From: Fasciolopsis buskii
Lineage: Eukaryota > Platyhelminthes > Trematoda > Plagiorchiida > Fasciolidae
Reading direction: 5' to 3'
DNA length: 64,000 bases
NCBI GenBank assembly: GCA_008360955.1
Contig: LUCM01001803.1
Location: 279,220-343,219, forward strand
Below, in pieces: positions 22,604 through 37,027 of the stretch. The notes below the pieces were generated by a model, which worked only from the letters and a program-made list of their open reading frames with translations, did not search any database and had not been told where the DNA came from. The position numbers were made by a program, and so were the translations under genes. Each line of letters starts with the position of its first letter. The first letter of the stretch is position 1.

Positions 22604-25600
22604 CATATAGGTAGCACAAAAACTCATCCAACACGTTATGTGAACATTTTCCACAGCGGCAGACTAGAGACTAAGGAAACAAACACGAATTCGTATTCAA
22701 CTTATTCCGCAAGTACTGTCGAATCTTTTCACTAAGAACTCGTTTATTTTTTATTTATCTGGTTAGTAAATAGGCTAAAAATTTATCGATACTCCATTTT
22801 GGCCCCAGTAGGTTAATTGCAGCCATAAGGCTTTATGATAAGGCTAGGGGAAACGAAGTGAGATTCTTTCACACCGACCTGAGTTATGTAATGCTGGAAA
22901 TCCAGCATCAAAAAACAATGGTAATCACTGGTTCCACCAATATCCTTCACTAGTCCTTGGCCCTTTTGATGTGGCATCTAGCAACTTCAGTAAGAAATTG
23001 CTTTGGCCTCAGACTATAAGGCGTTTTAGCACTTCTATATCATTGGCCACTAATCAGGTAGTTTATAAAATTATCATGTCAGGACAAGAAACACTGGATA
23101 GAGTCAGGGTTCCAGCCGTGATGTTTTTATACAAAACATGCCCTGTGCCTACTGTACTCAGGATAACAAGTTTTGCTAAATTTTGTAGAGTAAAACACGG
23201 GGCTTCTTTTGGAGGCATTATCCAGTCTCTCTACTGTCTGTTTCCCTAGAATCAAGAGTTATTTATGGCACCGCAATGGCAAACTTTCTTTGTGATTAGT
23301 ACAGCCTTTTTGATCGATCTGCAGGCTTTTCTCGTTTTATTGGTGTAAGAATGAACGACTGGAATGAGAATGAAAAGACGAGGTAACACTTTTGACGGAC
23401 CTTTTTCAAATATGTCCATTTTGTAAGTGGTCTTCAGGCCACCACATGGCAAACATTCAGTAAAATATCAACGGATTACCGGACTAAAGAACTTGGCGTT
23501 TTCTTCTGTTGTGCAAGTTAATTTATTCCCTGCTTCATTTCTCGACTTATTCATGCTTCATATCCACCGACGCCTAAAGTTTTTAGATATAATTCAACTC
23601 CACCTGGATAATGGTATATGGAATATCGGTTGTAATCTGACAGAATACAACTACTACTATAAAGTTTCAACAAGAACACAAGTAAATCTCTGGCCAATTT
23701 CGGATCTGATTGAGTCCTTGCGCGAAGGTCATGCCTTTAGGAAAGATTATTCATTTGATATGGTTTGAATGTTGGTCTTGTTTAGTTTAGAATGCGGGAA
23801 AATCTTAGACGCAAAATTTTAAATTGAACAAGTATTTGATCAGTTTATTATCAAATACATTGTGATATCAAAATATTTCACTGTCTCCCTCGCATTGTTT
23901 AACCACCAAGATGACGATGTGCGCGATTAACTCAACGGGCTTAGATGTCCCTGACGAAAGATCATCTTTGATGTCAATCAAGATCTTTCTTCAATGAAAA
24001 TTTCCCCATTCATGATCAGCCATGATTATTGGACCACAGGCAACGCAATATAACTTAGTTAACATATAATTATCTTCAACCTGTATACGTAAACTCAATC
24101 TCGGGTAGAATGTGTGTTTCTGTTGGGCACGTAGACTCGCTAACATTAAGGAATGCAAACTGGGATAAATCCTAAGACCCTTCCAAAATCGTTTATGGAA
24201 TCTTCATATCTCAATGGGATTCCATTCACTATATTCCCATGGGCTTACTCGGATAAAGTAGGCCTCCCTTGTTTTGCTGGGTTCGTTACAATCTCCAAAC
24301 AGATTCAATATTATAGACCTCTAAATAAATTCACGGTATTTCATGAACCCTGGTTTTATCCCCCAAGTACTGAAACCCTAAGAAGAGCAACAAAGGAAAT
24401 TCCGTGAGTGAATTATAAACCCATAAAAACATGGTCATCTTTGGACATCAGTTTGTCGTCTCTTGAAATCTTACCCAATCTTGACTGAACGAAATCCGAC
24501 GTACAGACCTGGAGCATGAATGGCGCTCCGTCGCACTAAGTCCCGGTTTCGAATGGTACAACTGGCCGCGATTCACTGATTAGCTGTTCTTGGGGAAGGA
24601 GTGAAGTGTAAATCCTGCACATTCACTCCAATATAATTGAGTAAAGTTTTGCCTCTGCAGTAAGCTCGTTACAGTTCATTTTCTGTTATTAAATATGGTC
24701 ACCTAAAGAAAAAGTTAAAACTACTTACAGTCACCGCCAACTCATCTTTGACGTGAGTCCAACAAGGCGCAGTGAAGCGCGTGCGAACCTGAGTAGCAAT
24801 GTCCGCTCACACAGTTGTGGAAAGCAGTGACTAGTCGGGGATTTGAAAAGAGCAGATGTTTGGAGTGAAAGACATTAATAATTAATACCAGACCTTAAAC
24901 ACAAAGACCAAATCAGTAAGTCAGTCAAACGAATTCATTGTCTTCCTCATTATTACAGTCAAATTAGGACTCAGTGAAAAGGTCAGATTTTGTCTAACAT
25001 TAAGTATAGTTCACGTTAACTGAGTTTCCATGAGAATTCTTAATGGTGGATAGCAAAACTCCAGCTAGGGTAGATTTTGGTCAATATCAACGGGAACCAT
25101 GGGCGAAAGATCGTTTTCCAGGATGTTGTCAACCTCTCATTTTGTTGCCGTGGTGACCCAACAAGGAGCAAGCAGTATTATTTTATCTCGATGATCAAAT
25201 TTAGGGGCGAAAGTCAAATTGTGATCAATTACCATTGTTAAAATTTTTGTAAAACCTTCGTTACACCTATGTAATAAATAAAACCAACGGTTTTTGGAAA
25301 CTTTATCGGAGAGCACCAGCAGGGGAACACAATGAAAGCCAAAGTTCTTCAAAGCTAGTGCACAGGTATGACTAGGATATTCACCGGAGAATCTTCGATT
25401 TTGTATGGTGATCCACACATCAAATAAATTATAGGCCTATAAAAACGAATCGACGAATAATCCAGTAATATTTCAAATGTTGGCTGGTGGGAAGTGTGTG
25501 ATGAACATGGAAGGATATTTGTGCGGTGATTTTTTCCACAGTTTCATGTTTGAATGCGTTTCCTTTTGGTAACCAGTTAGCTTTAACGATAAGTGTATGG

Positions 25601-28600
25601 TATGCCGAGGCACAGAAAACGAAATCCGTTAACTGAAAATTTCATTTAAGTTTGCTAAACGGGTGACAAAAGTTCTCTAGTGTTGACGATTATTGTTGTG
25701 ATTATAAACATGCCACCACGTCGATGAATTCGAGTCAGTAATGTAACAACCCCTGGAAAAATTATTATTTTTTCGGGAAATTATTCTTGATGGTCACTAG
25801 AAATAATAGTCAGAAATATTGCATACTGTGCAGCATAATGCGGCATGTCATATCTCACTCGGGATTTGTACGTTTTAGGGTGCAAAACCACTTGCCCATT
25901 ATTTATCGATTAAACGTGGTCCCCTGACTGCACGAAGATCTTCAAAATGGAATTTGTGCCATTTCTTTCTCACTCGTCCCAATAGCAGGGAGGACAGCGA
26001 GTTTATGGTTTAATCTCTTCTAGACCATCTTAGACTTATCACGATACATGCATGTTTGCCAAAAAGATGGCTTGTTTATAACTAAATACATCGCCAAATT
26101 AGAAAATATGCGATCTCAACAGTAGTAAAAAGCTAGTTTTTGGAATAGAAACATGCTGTACCTGGCTGGCTGAGTGGATAGTTCCACTTTCCGGTCAAGT
26201 AGACCACAAACACATAATAATTATGGCCACCAAGAGTTTTCATCAGCAAATATTTCCAAGCTTAATTTAGGTAGTCCAATATCCATTAGATTCCCAGTAG
26301 GTCGGTGTATGTGGTCGATTGGGTCTGCACGATCTCAACTCCGGCGTCCTCCACATTCAATTTGGCTGCGTAGGCTGTCTTAGGTACAAGGTTTGTTAGG
26401 TCAAAATACGAATCAGTTAGGGCAGTCAGTTTTACACGTGACTGCTTGAGACCATTCGGAATACGCCTCGTTGTTTACATGGACTTACGCAGGCATTCAC
26501 ATCAAACTAATTAATGCTCCTGTAGAAAATATGTTGTTCCAGAACAGCCTGTTTATGTTTCAGTCAAATTTTAGTGTCTTGTTTTGGGTGCCCAGAAAAA
26601 CTGACGTTTCCGTTTGCTTTGAACGGTTGTTTTGGATTCTCAGCCTGTCAGATTTTCCGTTTGAAAGTTGACTGAAATGCCCAAATTAAAAGAAACTGTG
26701 TTCACTAAAACGTACGCCTCCATGTTATTACCAAACCCGACAAAAAATGAGCACTAACGAAAATGCCACTTTTCACATTGTGTTCAGTCTTTCCGAGCAT
26801 GCATTTTGAAATGGTTTCTAGGATGTCTTGGGCAAAGAGTTCCCTGTACCCTATGTCTACTGAAGTTAATTTTTTCTACTATTGGTTTTTGTTTTTTTCC
26901 CTGGGATTTGATGGAAATTCCCAGGGCCAGTTTAGATTTTCCCTCTCCAAGCTAATTCCAATTCAAGCGGATGGGTACATATCACTGTCGGATTTGATTC
27001 ACGTCAAGTGCGGCAGGAAGTAATTTTTGTTGAAAACTCTCCTTCTACAGAGTGTCTCTTCTCCCTTATGAATCAATACATGCTTGTTTTAGTAACATAG
27101 CCACTCACTCCATTAGATGTCTTCTATGACCAAAGAGTCGTATCCCTCGTTGCTTTAAGGAAGTCCGGAATCTAACAATTCCAGTCTGCTGCACACTAAC
27201 ATCGAGCAGAATGCTATTTCCAATGTTGCGTACCAGTTTGCTTTCCTTTCTCCGCTTTGCAGTCCCTGATATTTCGGCAAGTCTGATCAAGAACGACCTT
27301 GAAACAGTTTGACCATTAGTATTTCGTTTTCCATTTAGTTCTGCATCGCAGATTTGGTCCCCTGCGCCCACTCACCTTCTCAGCGACGACCCGTCAAAAT
27401 ATCATCCTTATAGTTTGAAGTATTGCACTCTACATTCCTCCTTTCATGTATTCACGATCAGGGGTGAATGGAAAATCGGTTGTTCGCTAGTCGGTACCAA
27501 ATTGCAAAATTCAGAATCGTGTCAACCGAATTTCTCTAGAACATTAGGTGACTAATCACATTATTTTTCGGCCAGTTCTTAGTCTTCGCAACTATTTCTG
27601 ACTGATGTGTGGATATCTGTGTAGGCAATGGTCTCGAAAAGGATGCAGACACAAACAAGATGCAAAACTACTACCATTACACGGACACTGCAAGTTACAG
27701 AGCATGCTGTCTTACCGCGGCTTACCGCGGTTTCATTGATGACCATGTTCTGGCTGCCACTACGTGGGAAGCTAAAATGTATTCAAAATGTATGGCAGCA
27801 CATCCGCCAACCATTAAACCACAAGAAAATGTATAATGGAAGATAAAGTTCACGAAGTTTTTCCGCTTCTAGTCTGACTGACCGAAATCCTGCGTCTCAG
27901 TAATTCTTACCTCAGTAAAAACCATTCCAGGCTATCAGTCGAAAGTTTATTCATCATCATTTTACTTACAACAATTGTCTAAAATTATGGACTGAAATTC
28001 GAATCTTATCAATGACATTTCTAAATTCAAAGTCCACAAATTGTGCGCATGCAAATCGAGGCCTGTGATTGTGAAGTTTAGGAAACACCCGTTACATTTT
28101 ATTTGCGCCTAATCTCTTCATATAAACGCCAAGGAAGCAATGCGAAACTATACTATCATCTCTTCTTTAAATCGTCAAGCAAAGATTAGGTTTAAACCCA
28201 GCATACATGATAAATCATAAACACATATCGTCACTGGACCTTAGGAGATGGCTGGAAGTAGCTTGCTTCTTGTTAAAGTTTCTTTTTCATTGAGTTTAGG
28301 TAATACCATTTCGGTAGTGATGCCGTGAATAAAAACTGGACCAAGTATAGCTATTCATTTTTGGATAAATTGCTTGACCATTTTCAATGATATCACGCCC
28401 CTCTGCTTAGAGCGATTAGAGGGGACTGACCCATTTTTTCTCTTCCACCAGGGCTACTTACTCCTTGGTATCCTCGTTTAATGGACGATGTGACTGGTCT
28501 TCATTAGTGCACATTAAGGCAAAAATTTACGTTCTCATGTTGTTCAAATTAAGCCTCTGCTGATATAAATAATACACTATATACTGTAGCAGTTTGCCAA

Positions 28601-28909
28601 CCATAATGAGAGTCTACCAGTTCTATTTTCGTGCATTTCAGACCTTTTGTGAACTGCTGCAGAAAATAACACGATCTAAAGTCAGATCACTGGGATGGTC
28701 TTTGAAGTTCTCGATTTATAGTTAGTTTTTAGACTTCTACCAGGTAAATGAACTTCGAATATCATTGAAATAGGCCCATCAAAATCCCAGTCAGCTCTCA
28801 TGTTGGGTAGATGGATTTTCCGAAGAAGTGCCAGATTTCACTGTCTAATAATTTCCGCCTGCAGGGTTGTCATGTGGTATCCCCGGAATAAATTGTTCTG
28901 CTTCATTGG
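22603..28909. other. Unassigned DNA
   Basis: No recognisable gene, RNA or transposon. A 9-bp-stem hairpin (GTATTTGAT with its complement, 9-nt loop) lies at 23832-23858. A 10-bp tandem duplication (CTTACCGCGG twice) lies around 27712-27732. The longest open frame, 113 codons at 23427-23768 (plus), shows no known domain. Confidence 0.5.
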
Positions 28910-29260
28910 CAAAGGGCAAAACGGGCCGTTGTGTAGACGTGAAATCGCCGACAAATTCCTCGCGTGAAATTTGAACTAATCGTCAAAACATCGAACGTGA
29001 AATGATCCTGGAAAGATTTTGCTCAGTTCGCTAAATTTTTTCTCGCGGACCTTCCTCGGCAGTGCTCCTGAAACTGTTGAATGCATCTGCAGTTTAATCG
29101 TAAAGCGTTCGTATCTGCGCTGTCCTATCCACTGCACAGCTCGTCACAAAGCCCATATTTAGTTTCAAGAAAAAGCTCTGCCGTCGTTCTCAATCGTACA
29201 GAGTTCCACTTTTCGTAACTTCGCCTCCCCGCCGTTCGTGTCCTAATGCATGCAAACACT
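28910..29260. other. Locally CpG-dense segment
   Basis: By hand count about 27 CpG dinucleotides fall in roughly 340 bp, about 1.6 times what the base composition would give. Neighbouring sequence looks poorer in CpG. No TATA motif, open frame or tRNA-like box was recognised. It may be a promoter-like region or a fragment of different origin. In animals with little DNA methylation such local variation carries less meaning. Confidence 0.3.
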
Positions 29261-30559
29261 TTGGTACTCCAAAACAGAAGTCGTCATCTTTGGACGGTGA
29301 ATGGAGATAACCTAGCTAACCTAGTTTGTTATACTTCCCTCAGTCGAGAAAACAAAAAAAATGGTTGAATAGAGAAAATTGACTCCGATCCAGAATTGAT
29401 AAATTAGAGTTACTTAGCATAGGGGCAATGCTGAAATATCTATTAAAAGAAAATGCCCATTTTTGGACTACCTCAAAGATCCTTCCGCTACCCGAAATTC
29501 TATTTCTCAGAGGTGTTCATTCTCATGCGCCAAAACACGTGGTACTTCGACTTTTTCGATTCATTTCTTCACTCCTTCTGATGTGATGTTGAAAATAGGC
29601 TACGCTTTGTCGTAACTGCAGTTAGCAACCCCGTGGTGTTTTCACTCAGCGTCTTTTTGTGAAACACTGGTCGGCCTTGTGGTCTTCTGGCCATTCCTTT
29701 AAAGTTGTTTCTGTCGATGACACCACGGTTCTGAAGTTTGTTTGTCAAATGTAACAAAAAATGATTATTATGCTCACTTTCGAGATGCTCAGAATTACGG
29801 GGATGATGTCGGAGCACGGCGTTTAAACATTCAGTCGACTGTGCACGGGTCGAAAATTCCATGCTTTACCTACCTGATCTAAGTACGGCAAAACATTATT
29901 AATGAGGAACAAACTGATGATCCAACTAATCCAACGACCGTAGAATTTGCGCATGACAGTATTTTAGTCATCGTTCTAAATGGATCACATGCCGCAGCAT
30001 AAGGTACGGTTGAAATAAATTAATTTTCCAGGCAATAATCAACTCGATCACCAATGCAGAATCTTCAGAAACTAAGGTGATCGTTTTGCACTCCACTCTG
30101 TCCTAGTAATAGTGATAAAAGTCCCGAATCCTGGATTGGTCACCACTTCGTGTCCCCGAACCGATTGTGTTTACACGCATACACACGCACAACACTAATA
30201 CTTTGCTCTTTGGGATGATTCTGTTTACTCTGTCTCTTCCCTCAATATTTACTTTACATCTTCACACAGTCGTCACTCCCGAACGTGCCTTTGGTTAGTC
30301 GACTTGTGCCTCCTCGCGGTCCGCTCACCTCGCGCCCTGCCAAAACAGATGCAGACCTCACGTGTTTACGTTGTTCGCACTAGTCACGTGCACATTTGAA
30401 CCAGGGGATTTTGCGCTTCCATTTTGTGCACAAATCAGCCCAGTTAAAGGTCTCTGCCATTTTGCGAATTTCATGAGCTCTCCATCCATTCGGAGAATGT
30501 GTGCACATAAACAAGCATATGAACCGAACATTCCTTAAGTGACACATGTTGATGTCGAT
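29261..30559. other. Unassigned DNA
   Basis: No gene recognised. A C-rich stretch with many CpG and CAC motifs at about 30140-30380 precedes a GTT/GGT tract. The 97-codon minus-strand frame at 29569-29862 is hydrophilic but has no recognisable domain. Confidence 0.45.
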
Positions 30560-30563
30560 GTTG

Positions 30564-30595
<32 letters not shown>

Positions 30596-30602
30596 GGTGG
30601 TA
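30560..30602. repeat. Compound (GTT)7(GGT)7 microsatellite
   Basis: About seven GTT units pass directly into about seven GGT units. The GGT half is a run of regularly spaced GG pairs. Reading frames across it give poly-Val/Gly on the plus strand and poly-Thr/Asn on the minus strand, which are artefacts of the repeat. Confidence 0.95.
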
Positions 30603-32705
30603 GTGCGACTGTTCTTGTTTTTATTCTTGTTCTTGTTGATGTCTTCGCCATCGTCATCACCGTTATCATCATAAAAATCGGAAACCAATATCAATCCCAA
30701 TCGGCATTCACACACGAGGGAGAAACGTAGCGGAAGGGAGATACTGTCATGTCAACCGATGCATATGGATCTCAGTTTGCTGCAGTTGTGCGTTTTTTGT
30801 CCGGATAACATACGTACTCAGAACTAGGACGACTCCGCTGCTTTTTCTACCGTATCCTCAGACGGATGCTTGTGCCATGATCTGTTTATCGGGTCCAGTT
30901 ATCTTTCAATTCCCGTTCATGACCAACTATCACTGTCACCTCCAATAATGCCAAAACAGCCGCACAGTCACTACCACCATTTTTAAGCAAGGCGAACAAC
31001 ACTACAAATATTCCATACAACGAAAATAACATTTTCTGGCAGGATGCAAGCGAAAACAGAGAAAATGTTTTAGATGAATAAATATCTCGCCCCCTTTTTG
31101 GATCCCACAGCGTTTTACTTTTGGACAGATCGATTTCATCTGCCTACACAGAACCATCGAGGTCGAGATCCACAGTTCGACCGAACAGTGACTTAGTAAC
31201 CGGGTTGTTATTTAATTCATCGGTCGAATACAGTTCACATTCTTAGCGAATTGCAGTGTTCAGTGTAATGAGGCATACTCATTAACTCTAAAGGGTAGGA
31301 GAAATCGGGTGCTCTGCGAGGCAGAAACTTTAAAAGCCGACGGATCCTGTGAACTGCAGACTATTCAATGTTCCTCGCATGTTTACTCATTCCTATTTTA
31401 ATAATTTTGAAGCGTTTTCCAGTGGCAAGAAAAGGCAGATATGGCCTGAAATCGAAAATTCATTTATGCTTGCCACATCCCAAAACCGTTATAGCAAACA
31501 GAAATAAAATGTAAATGCCATAAACTACGACACTGGATCATCTACAACATCACTGGCCCGTGTGTGCATGCATCCTTGGGCAGAAAGACTTAAAGACTAT
31601 GGCTTCTGAGGAGAACATTGACAGTATCGTAAAGGCGACTGACACAGGCCGCGTTTTACTGAACTCCACTAGCTTACTATCTTGAGTGGCTTTGTGACAG
31701 TTGTCATCATGTTATAAAGTTAAAGTAGGTGTACTTTACCTCATGTACTAGACCAGAATTTGATCCTTTACGAAGCCTTCGCCGATACTGGTCTACTGAC
31801 TAGGAAGGACGATTTGTAAAATTTACCAACTCGGTTGTGTTGGCCAGCCAGCAACTAAATCACATCCGTCCACTTCATCATGCTGTATGCATCAGGTTGT
31901 TGGTGCCTAGCCATTGCCGACCGCAATCGATGCCGAAAAGAATGTTTTCCTTCTTCTGAGATAGAAAACGGACCCCAGTTAGTACTTAGTTGCGGAGAGG
32001 GTAGTCCGTGTTTGGAGCCACGAGGCAGAAGATGAAGACGGTATACACAAAAATATCCGGAACTGATAGTTTTCAATGCAATCACCTTTATACTGGTTAT
32101 TTTAGTCGCGGCTCGGATAAATAGTTAATGCGTGGCCTACATACCTTTTTGTGCCGCCTCCCTTCCGCTTCCTCCTCGTTTACAACTCGCTAGAGACTTC
32201 CCCATTGCCTATCTATCTCTGACCATGATTCACTACCCTCGTGATGAACTGATCACCTCGGGCCGGTTTGGAATCAATGCGGATTTTCAAACAACACTTG
32301 CGTCAAATGGGACGTCAAGCACGAAGACTGTTTACCTTAGTAAAGTGACTGCAAACCCCAAAGTTAAGTTCGTCAATATCTGTAGCTACAGCCAGGAAAT
32401 ACTTGTTTATTTCACCCCGCATTTGGCAGTGAAGACCAGTGAAAGATGTCCGGGTACTGTCATAAGGCGGGAAAATCTGAAGTGACCGGGTTGCTACTAA
32501 CAAATGATTCATGATTCACACTAGATGAAATAGGACTTTGAAGTGCTGTTAACAAAAATAGGGAGAGTTCTTCTTTCACTAAACTACAAATGCCCATTAT
32601 GTTCATGAGTTCTGGCTCTATATCTGACGTCTAAGAAGATCTACCTGATGGCGGGTACTCTGCATCTGGCTAGTCGGTGTATTACATTATTCTGTAAATG
32701 ACTGA

Positions 32706-32741
32706 TCATCATCATCATCATCATCGTCATCATCATCATCA
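32706..32741. repeat. (CAT)n microsatellite
   Basis: About twelve CAT/ATC units with one CGT interruption. In one frame it reads as poly-His, an artefact of the repeat. Confidence 0.95.
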
Positions 32742-35700
32742 CCGTTCAGCGTTAAACAGCAAGGCAAGCCTCACTGACCGCCGCCGTTTCCCCAGAGCTA
32801 CATGTTTCTACACAAAGGCTGAATACCCAAGAGGAACAGGGGATGGACCTACACAGGAGGGAAAAGATAAGATGCCACTGCAGCCAACACACGGAACACA
32901 GTCTAACTGTGCAAACCCACTCTTTCAATCATTCCGACTCGATAGAAAATGACAACATGATCCCCACTGTTCGAGGACTACTGCCATATCCTTCAGTGTC
33001 TCCAACCTGCTAGTTGACGAGTCTTTCGGACCCCAACCACGAAGACGAGACACCTAATTTGCCTAAGTTCGCTGTACATTTTCTCATCCCGCATTGCCAC
33101 GTCATTTGTTTCGCAAAATTTCATTGGACCGTACATCTGAGTAGAGGGACAAAAACACCGTAGATTTATATGTATCTATTTCAAAAGTAAAATTTTCTAC
33201 CACCTGATGGTTGCATCGTGCTGCTGAGCTACGTGAACTCATAAATAGTTACATTATTGGACTTTCGGGCAAGCTGAAGTGTCACTTTGGTCAGTTTGCT
33301 TTGAGAACACTGACCGTACGTCTAGAATCGGACAATTTACCGATAAACTGACGAATGGCCGGCGGTGGCAAAATTCCGAGCCGTAATCTCCAATTCGTAA
33401 GTTAACAGTGACAGCTGTTATATGATACAATTAATAATGTATTTTGTTAGCGAACCAGACGATTCAAAATAACGGGGACGGGGAAGGAATTTCAAAGATA
33501 AGCTCAGAATTGAATAGGGGTGCATGTAAAACAAGGCAATCGAAGCAGGTCGTGAACGGTTCACATAAATTTCATCCAGCTTACTTCGTTAGCAAGCGTG
33601 ATTCTATCAATAATGTTCAGTAATGTTCAGTTCACTATTGCATACCTGAAAAGGTTGTTTTCTACCATGTAAAACCTAATCCTAACGGAATGCAGTCTCC
33701 GGAATATCGGGGATTCCACCCGACCAAACTGAGTGTTCAGACAGCGAGAGAGGGCACAACGAAGTGACAGTTCTTAAAATGTCCAGTTCTTCAGTCGTCG
33801 ACCATTGATCCAGACCTCAGTGAACTTATTATGACCAGCCGCATTTACCCCTGTCGAGGTCACGGGCATAGTATTCACACTATCCTTGCGGTCATTACAC
33901 TTAATGAGCAGCTTCAAGACGTGGTAATTCTAGGAACGACATCAACTACGGCCATCCGAGATGAACTGAACACGGATTGCAAGAACAAATAACAAAAGTC
34001 TCTTCATTTGCGAAGGTTGATTTACCGTCTGCAGGTGATATCCAGACACATTACGTTTTTTCATAGAAATGCTTCGTGATGAAATTTTTTTCACTGGTTA
34101 AAAATTTGAGCTTTGAAAGAAAACATTAGATTCTATGAAGCGGTTATCATCACCAGTATTTTTAACTTTGGCTGCTGTGTCCGATGATAATAAGACCGAA
34201 TCAAAGTGTACGCAGATAAAAGTTCCAGCCAAAATGACAAAAAATAAGCTAAATAATTAGTATTAATAATAATCTTTTTAGTAGTATTCACAGCGGCAGT
34301 AACAGTGCTAGCAAAAATTGTAATATATGCGACATGGTTGGGTATGGGTCGAGGTGGTCAGTCCACCAGGTGGTGAAGAGATTCGAAAACATTAGACAGT
34401 GGACTGGCTAGTGAAGGTTCAGGATTGAAGTCCACTAAACTTCTGCACATGATAGTTGAGGACTAAGCATGATAAGCAGGAATTTCGATCACAATGATAT
34501 TTTGGCACTCAACTTCATTCTTCTTCACCAAAGCAGCTTTGACAAACTAATTTGAAATCATTGTTCGCATTATTCTCTTTTCGTTTCATTTTTTGGAGTG
34601 CAAAGCTTCGAGACAATATCCGGAATACTAGCACACCAACTATGGTGGCAAAACTGCGCTAAGCTAATAATGATAATGATTACAATAGTAAAGTAAATAT
34701 AATATTGGTAATTTAGTTACCTTGGCAACATTAAGGGCTATGTGTATTTGACTGGGTGGCGGTATTGGTGTTAATCTGCAGACACCATTTATCGCGCGCT
34801 CTCATCCCGACTAAATTCTGAGGTGTAGACGGTGTGTTTTTGCTCAGAATATAACTTGTGTTATTTTAATTAATTTACTTGGGAGATGAGTGAAAGTGCT
34901 TGTTAAACATTTGCGGATGGCTGGTCTACTTTCTCGAATGCATGGATTCCGAGCGTGTTCCTCCATAGTGCACACTGTCCCGACAAAAGCACATGTGGTC
35001 ACCTAGTGGCTACAGGCATATCGTAAAAAATGTCAGTTTGCACACATCAGCCTGTTAATCTCATCTATTCCTGCTGCAGAAACCTGGCAAACCTATTTTA
35101 ACACCGTAAATTTGCTCAAACGACACTTACACAGAGTGACAAAGTAAACACAGGTGAGTGATTCGTCTAAGCGAAAACGAGATGATCAGTTGCTTGTATC
35201 ATCGAAATTTTTGATACCTACCTGACAAGATCGAAACTGAACAAAAGTCAACGTTTCGATATGCTAGATAGTATGTAGTTTTGCCGGTTTATCTGTGTTA
35301 ACAGCAACGACGAGGAAGCTCCTGTTGGTCACTGTTCACCAGGTCCGATGCGCACATAGATAAGCAGAAACACATAACAATCGATTAACTTATTGTGGGC
35401 AGTCATCAGAAGCAGTGAGTCTGACTTTACGATCGGCGGAAACACCTAATTCCATGAGGCAAGCCCCTTCTTTCTGAGAAACTTAAATGAAAAATTCTCC
35501 TCCTGGATGTCCAGTCCTGTGCATGGGTTCTTCTTATTTGTGGCACTTGTCAGTTAGTTGCCCACAAAATTCCTAGAATGGCTTGACGTGCAGATTTATC
35601 AGTCAGCCCTAGAAGTGAAGCATTCGGGAATGCTGTTCCAGTCGTTATCTATCTACCGGAACAGATACATGCGCGTCTATCGTTTACGCTTTGTTGGCGA

Positions 35701-37003
35701 TACAGCTGACAAAGCTGATTAAGTACAGTCGAATTCGTGGTTTGGTCAAGATATCAAGTTCAGTTGCGTTAGTCCTAGCCCCATATTCAGTAGACCACTT
35801 GTAGGTAATAAATGACCCTTTCATTGTAATTTTTTACTTATTAGTATTATTGTCATTTGACAGAAACCCAACGTTTTTAAATTACTTTTATCTATGATTA
35901 TTGTTACTGTTCATAATGACCATGCATATTTCAGGTGTCTAGACAGTTACCGAGAAATATGCGGTTATTAAGTAGTCATTTGCTTTTCGGTGACACTTGG
36001 CCACGTTTCACTGTCAAGCTGCACCTCAAACATTCAATCGCTCTGACCATGTTCCTAGCATTGATAGGTTTAGCACTTAGCCTGCGGGATAGACCCGTGA
36101 GGCAAAGCTCATCATCTGTTTTTACGTTTAATTGCAGCTTGCTCCGTTCTTAGAATTGCATTTGTACTCATTCTTTCGTTCTTGCCGACTACACAACACT
36201 TCTGTCATATTCCAGCCACCGAATGTAGAAGTAATCCTCGACGGGGTAACGCTGTGGGCGGTGACATTAACGTAAGAATTCAAGAGATCGATCGCTTGAG
36301 CATCGACATGAAATTCTGGTTATTAGTACCAAGAAACTAACGTTTCCTGTGATTTTCCCATCATAAACATTGCGGCGAGCACTGAATTTTTTGACATAAT
36401 CATGTTCCTTGACTTCGATGTTTTTAAACCTAGCATACCAAAGTATATTAGTACCGGTACACGATGCTCTGGTCCGAATGACTGATAGACAATACCCCTA
36501 AGTCGTTGCGTTGTTTACGCCGGACTATTCATGTTCTTCCAAATGTCATGTGGCTGTGTTATCTAGTACTGCGATTTGGAAGCATCAAACAATTTTTGGT
36601 GCGGTCAGGTGACCACTGACAGTTTCTAACTCCAGATAAAACAGTTCTCTTTGTGGCATTAAAAGTCTGTGAGTTTGACCCATGACGTGACGCAGATCTC
36701 TCTATGGCAAGCGCCTAAATTCGGTCGCTAAATTTTCCTTTACATTTTACTAGTTTTACTTTTGTCTTATTGAGGCAACTAGTAAATTCCGGCTCAACAC
36801 TGAGCTCATCAATTCAAACCAACTTGATCCTTTCAAATTGAGATGGGATTTCAACAACCGATTCACTAACGACATCATTTACCCTTCCCACTACACACTG
36901 TTTTTTTGCGTGGTAACGAGCGATTGTCGGGAAGGCGTTAAGTTCACGATTCAACAAATCTTTATGCCCACGTGGACCAGGTGAACAATAACATAGAGGT
37001 CAT

Positions 37004-37027
37004 CGTGTGTGTATGTGTATGCGTGTG
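37004..37027. repeat. Imperfect GT microsatellite
   Basis: A run of GT units with GTAT interruptions, about 24 bp. Confidence 0.85.

Noticed and set aside
22368..22634. Open frame with alternating Ile-Tyr over the AT tract
   Set aside because: Artefact of the dinucleotide repeat.
26163..26210. tRNA-like GGCTGAGTGGATAG resembling a Ser/Leu A box
   Set aside because: No B box or cloverleaf downstream.
27105..27371. Minus-strand frame ending in G-I-R-L-F-G-H-R-R-H-L, recalling a reverse-transcriptase C-terminal motif
   Set aside because: The rest of the frame does not follow the family's motif order; a chance match is more likely.
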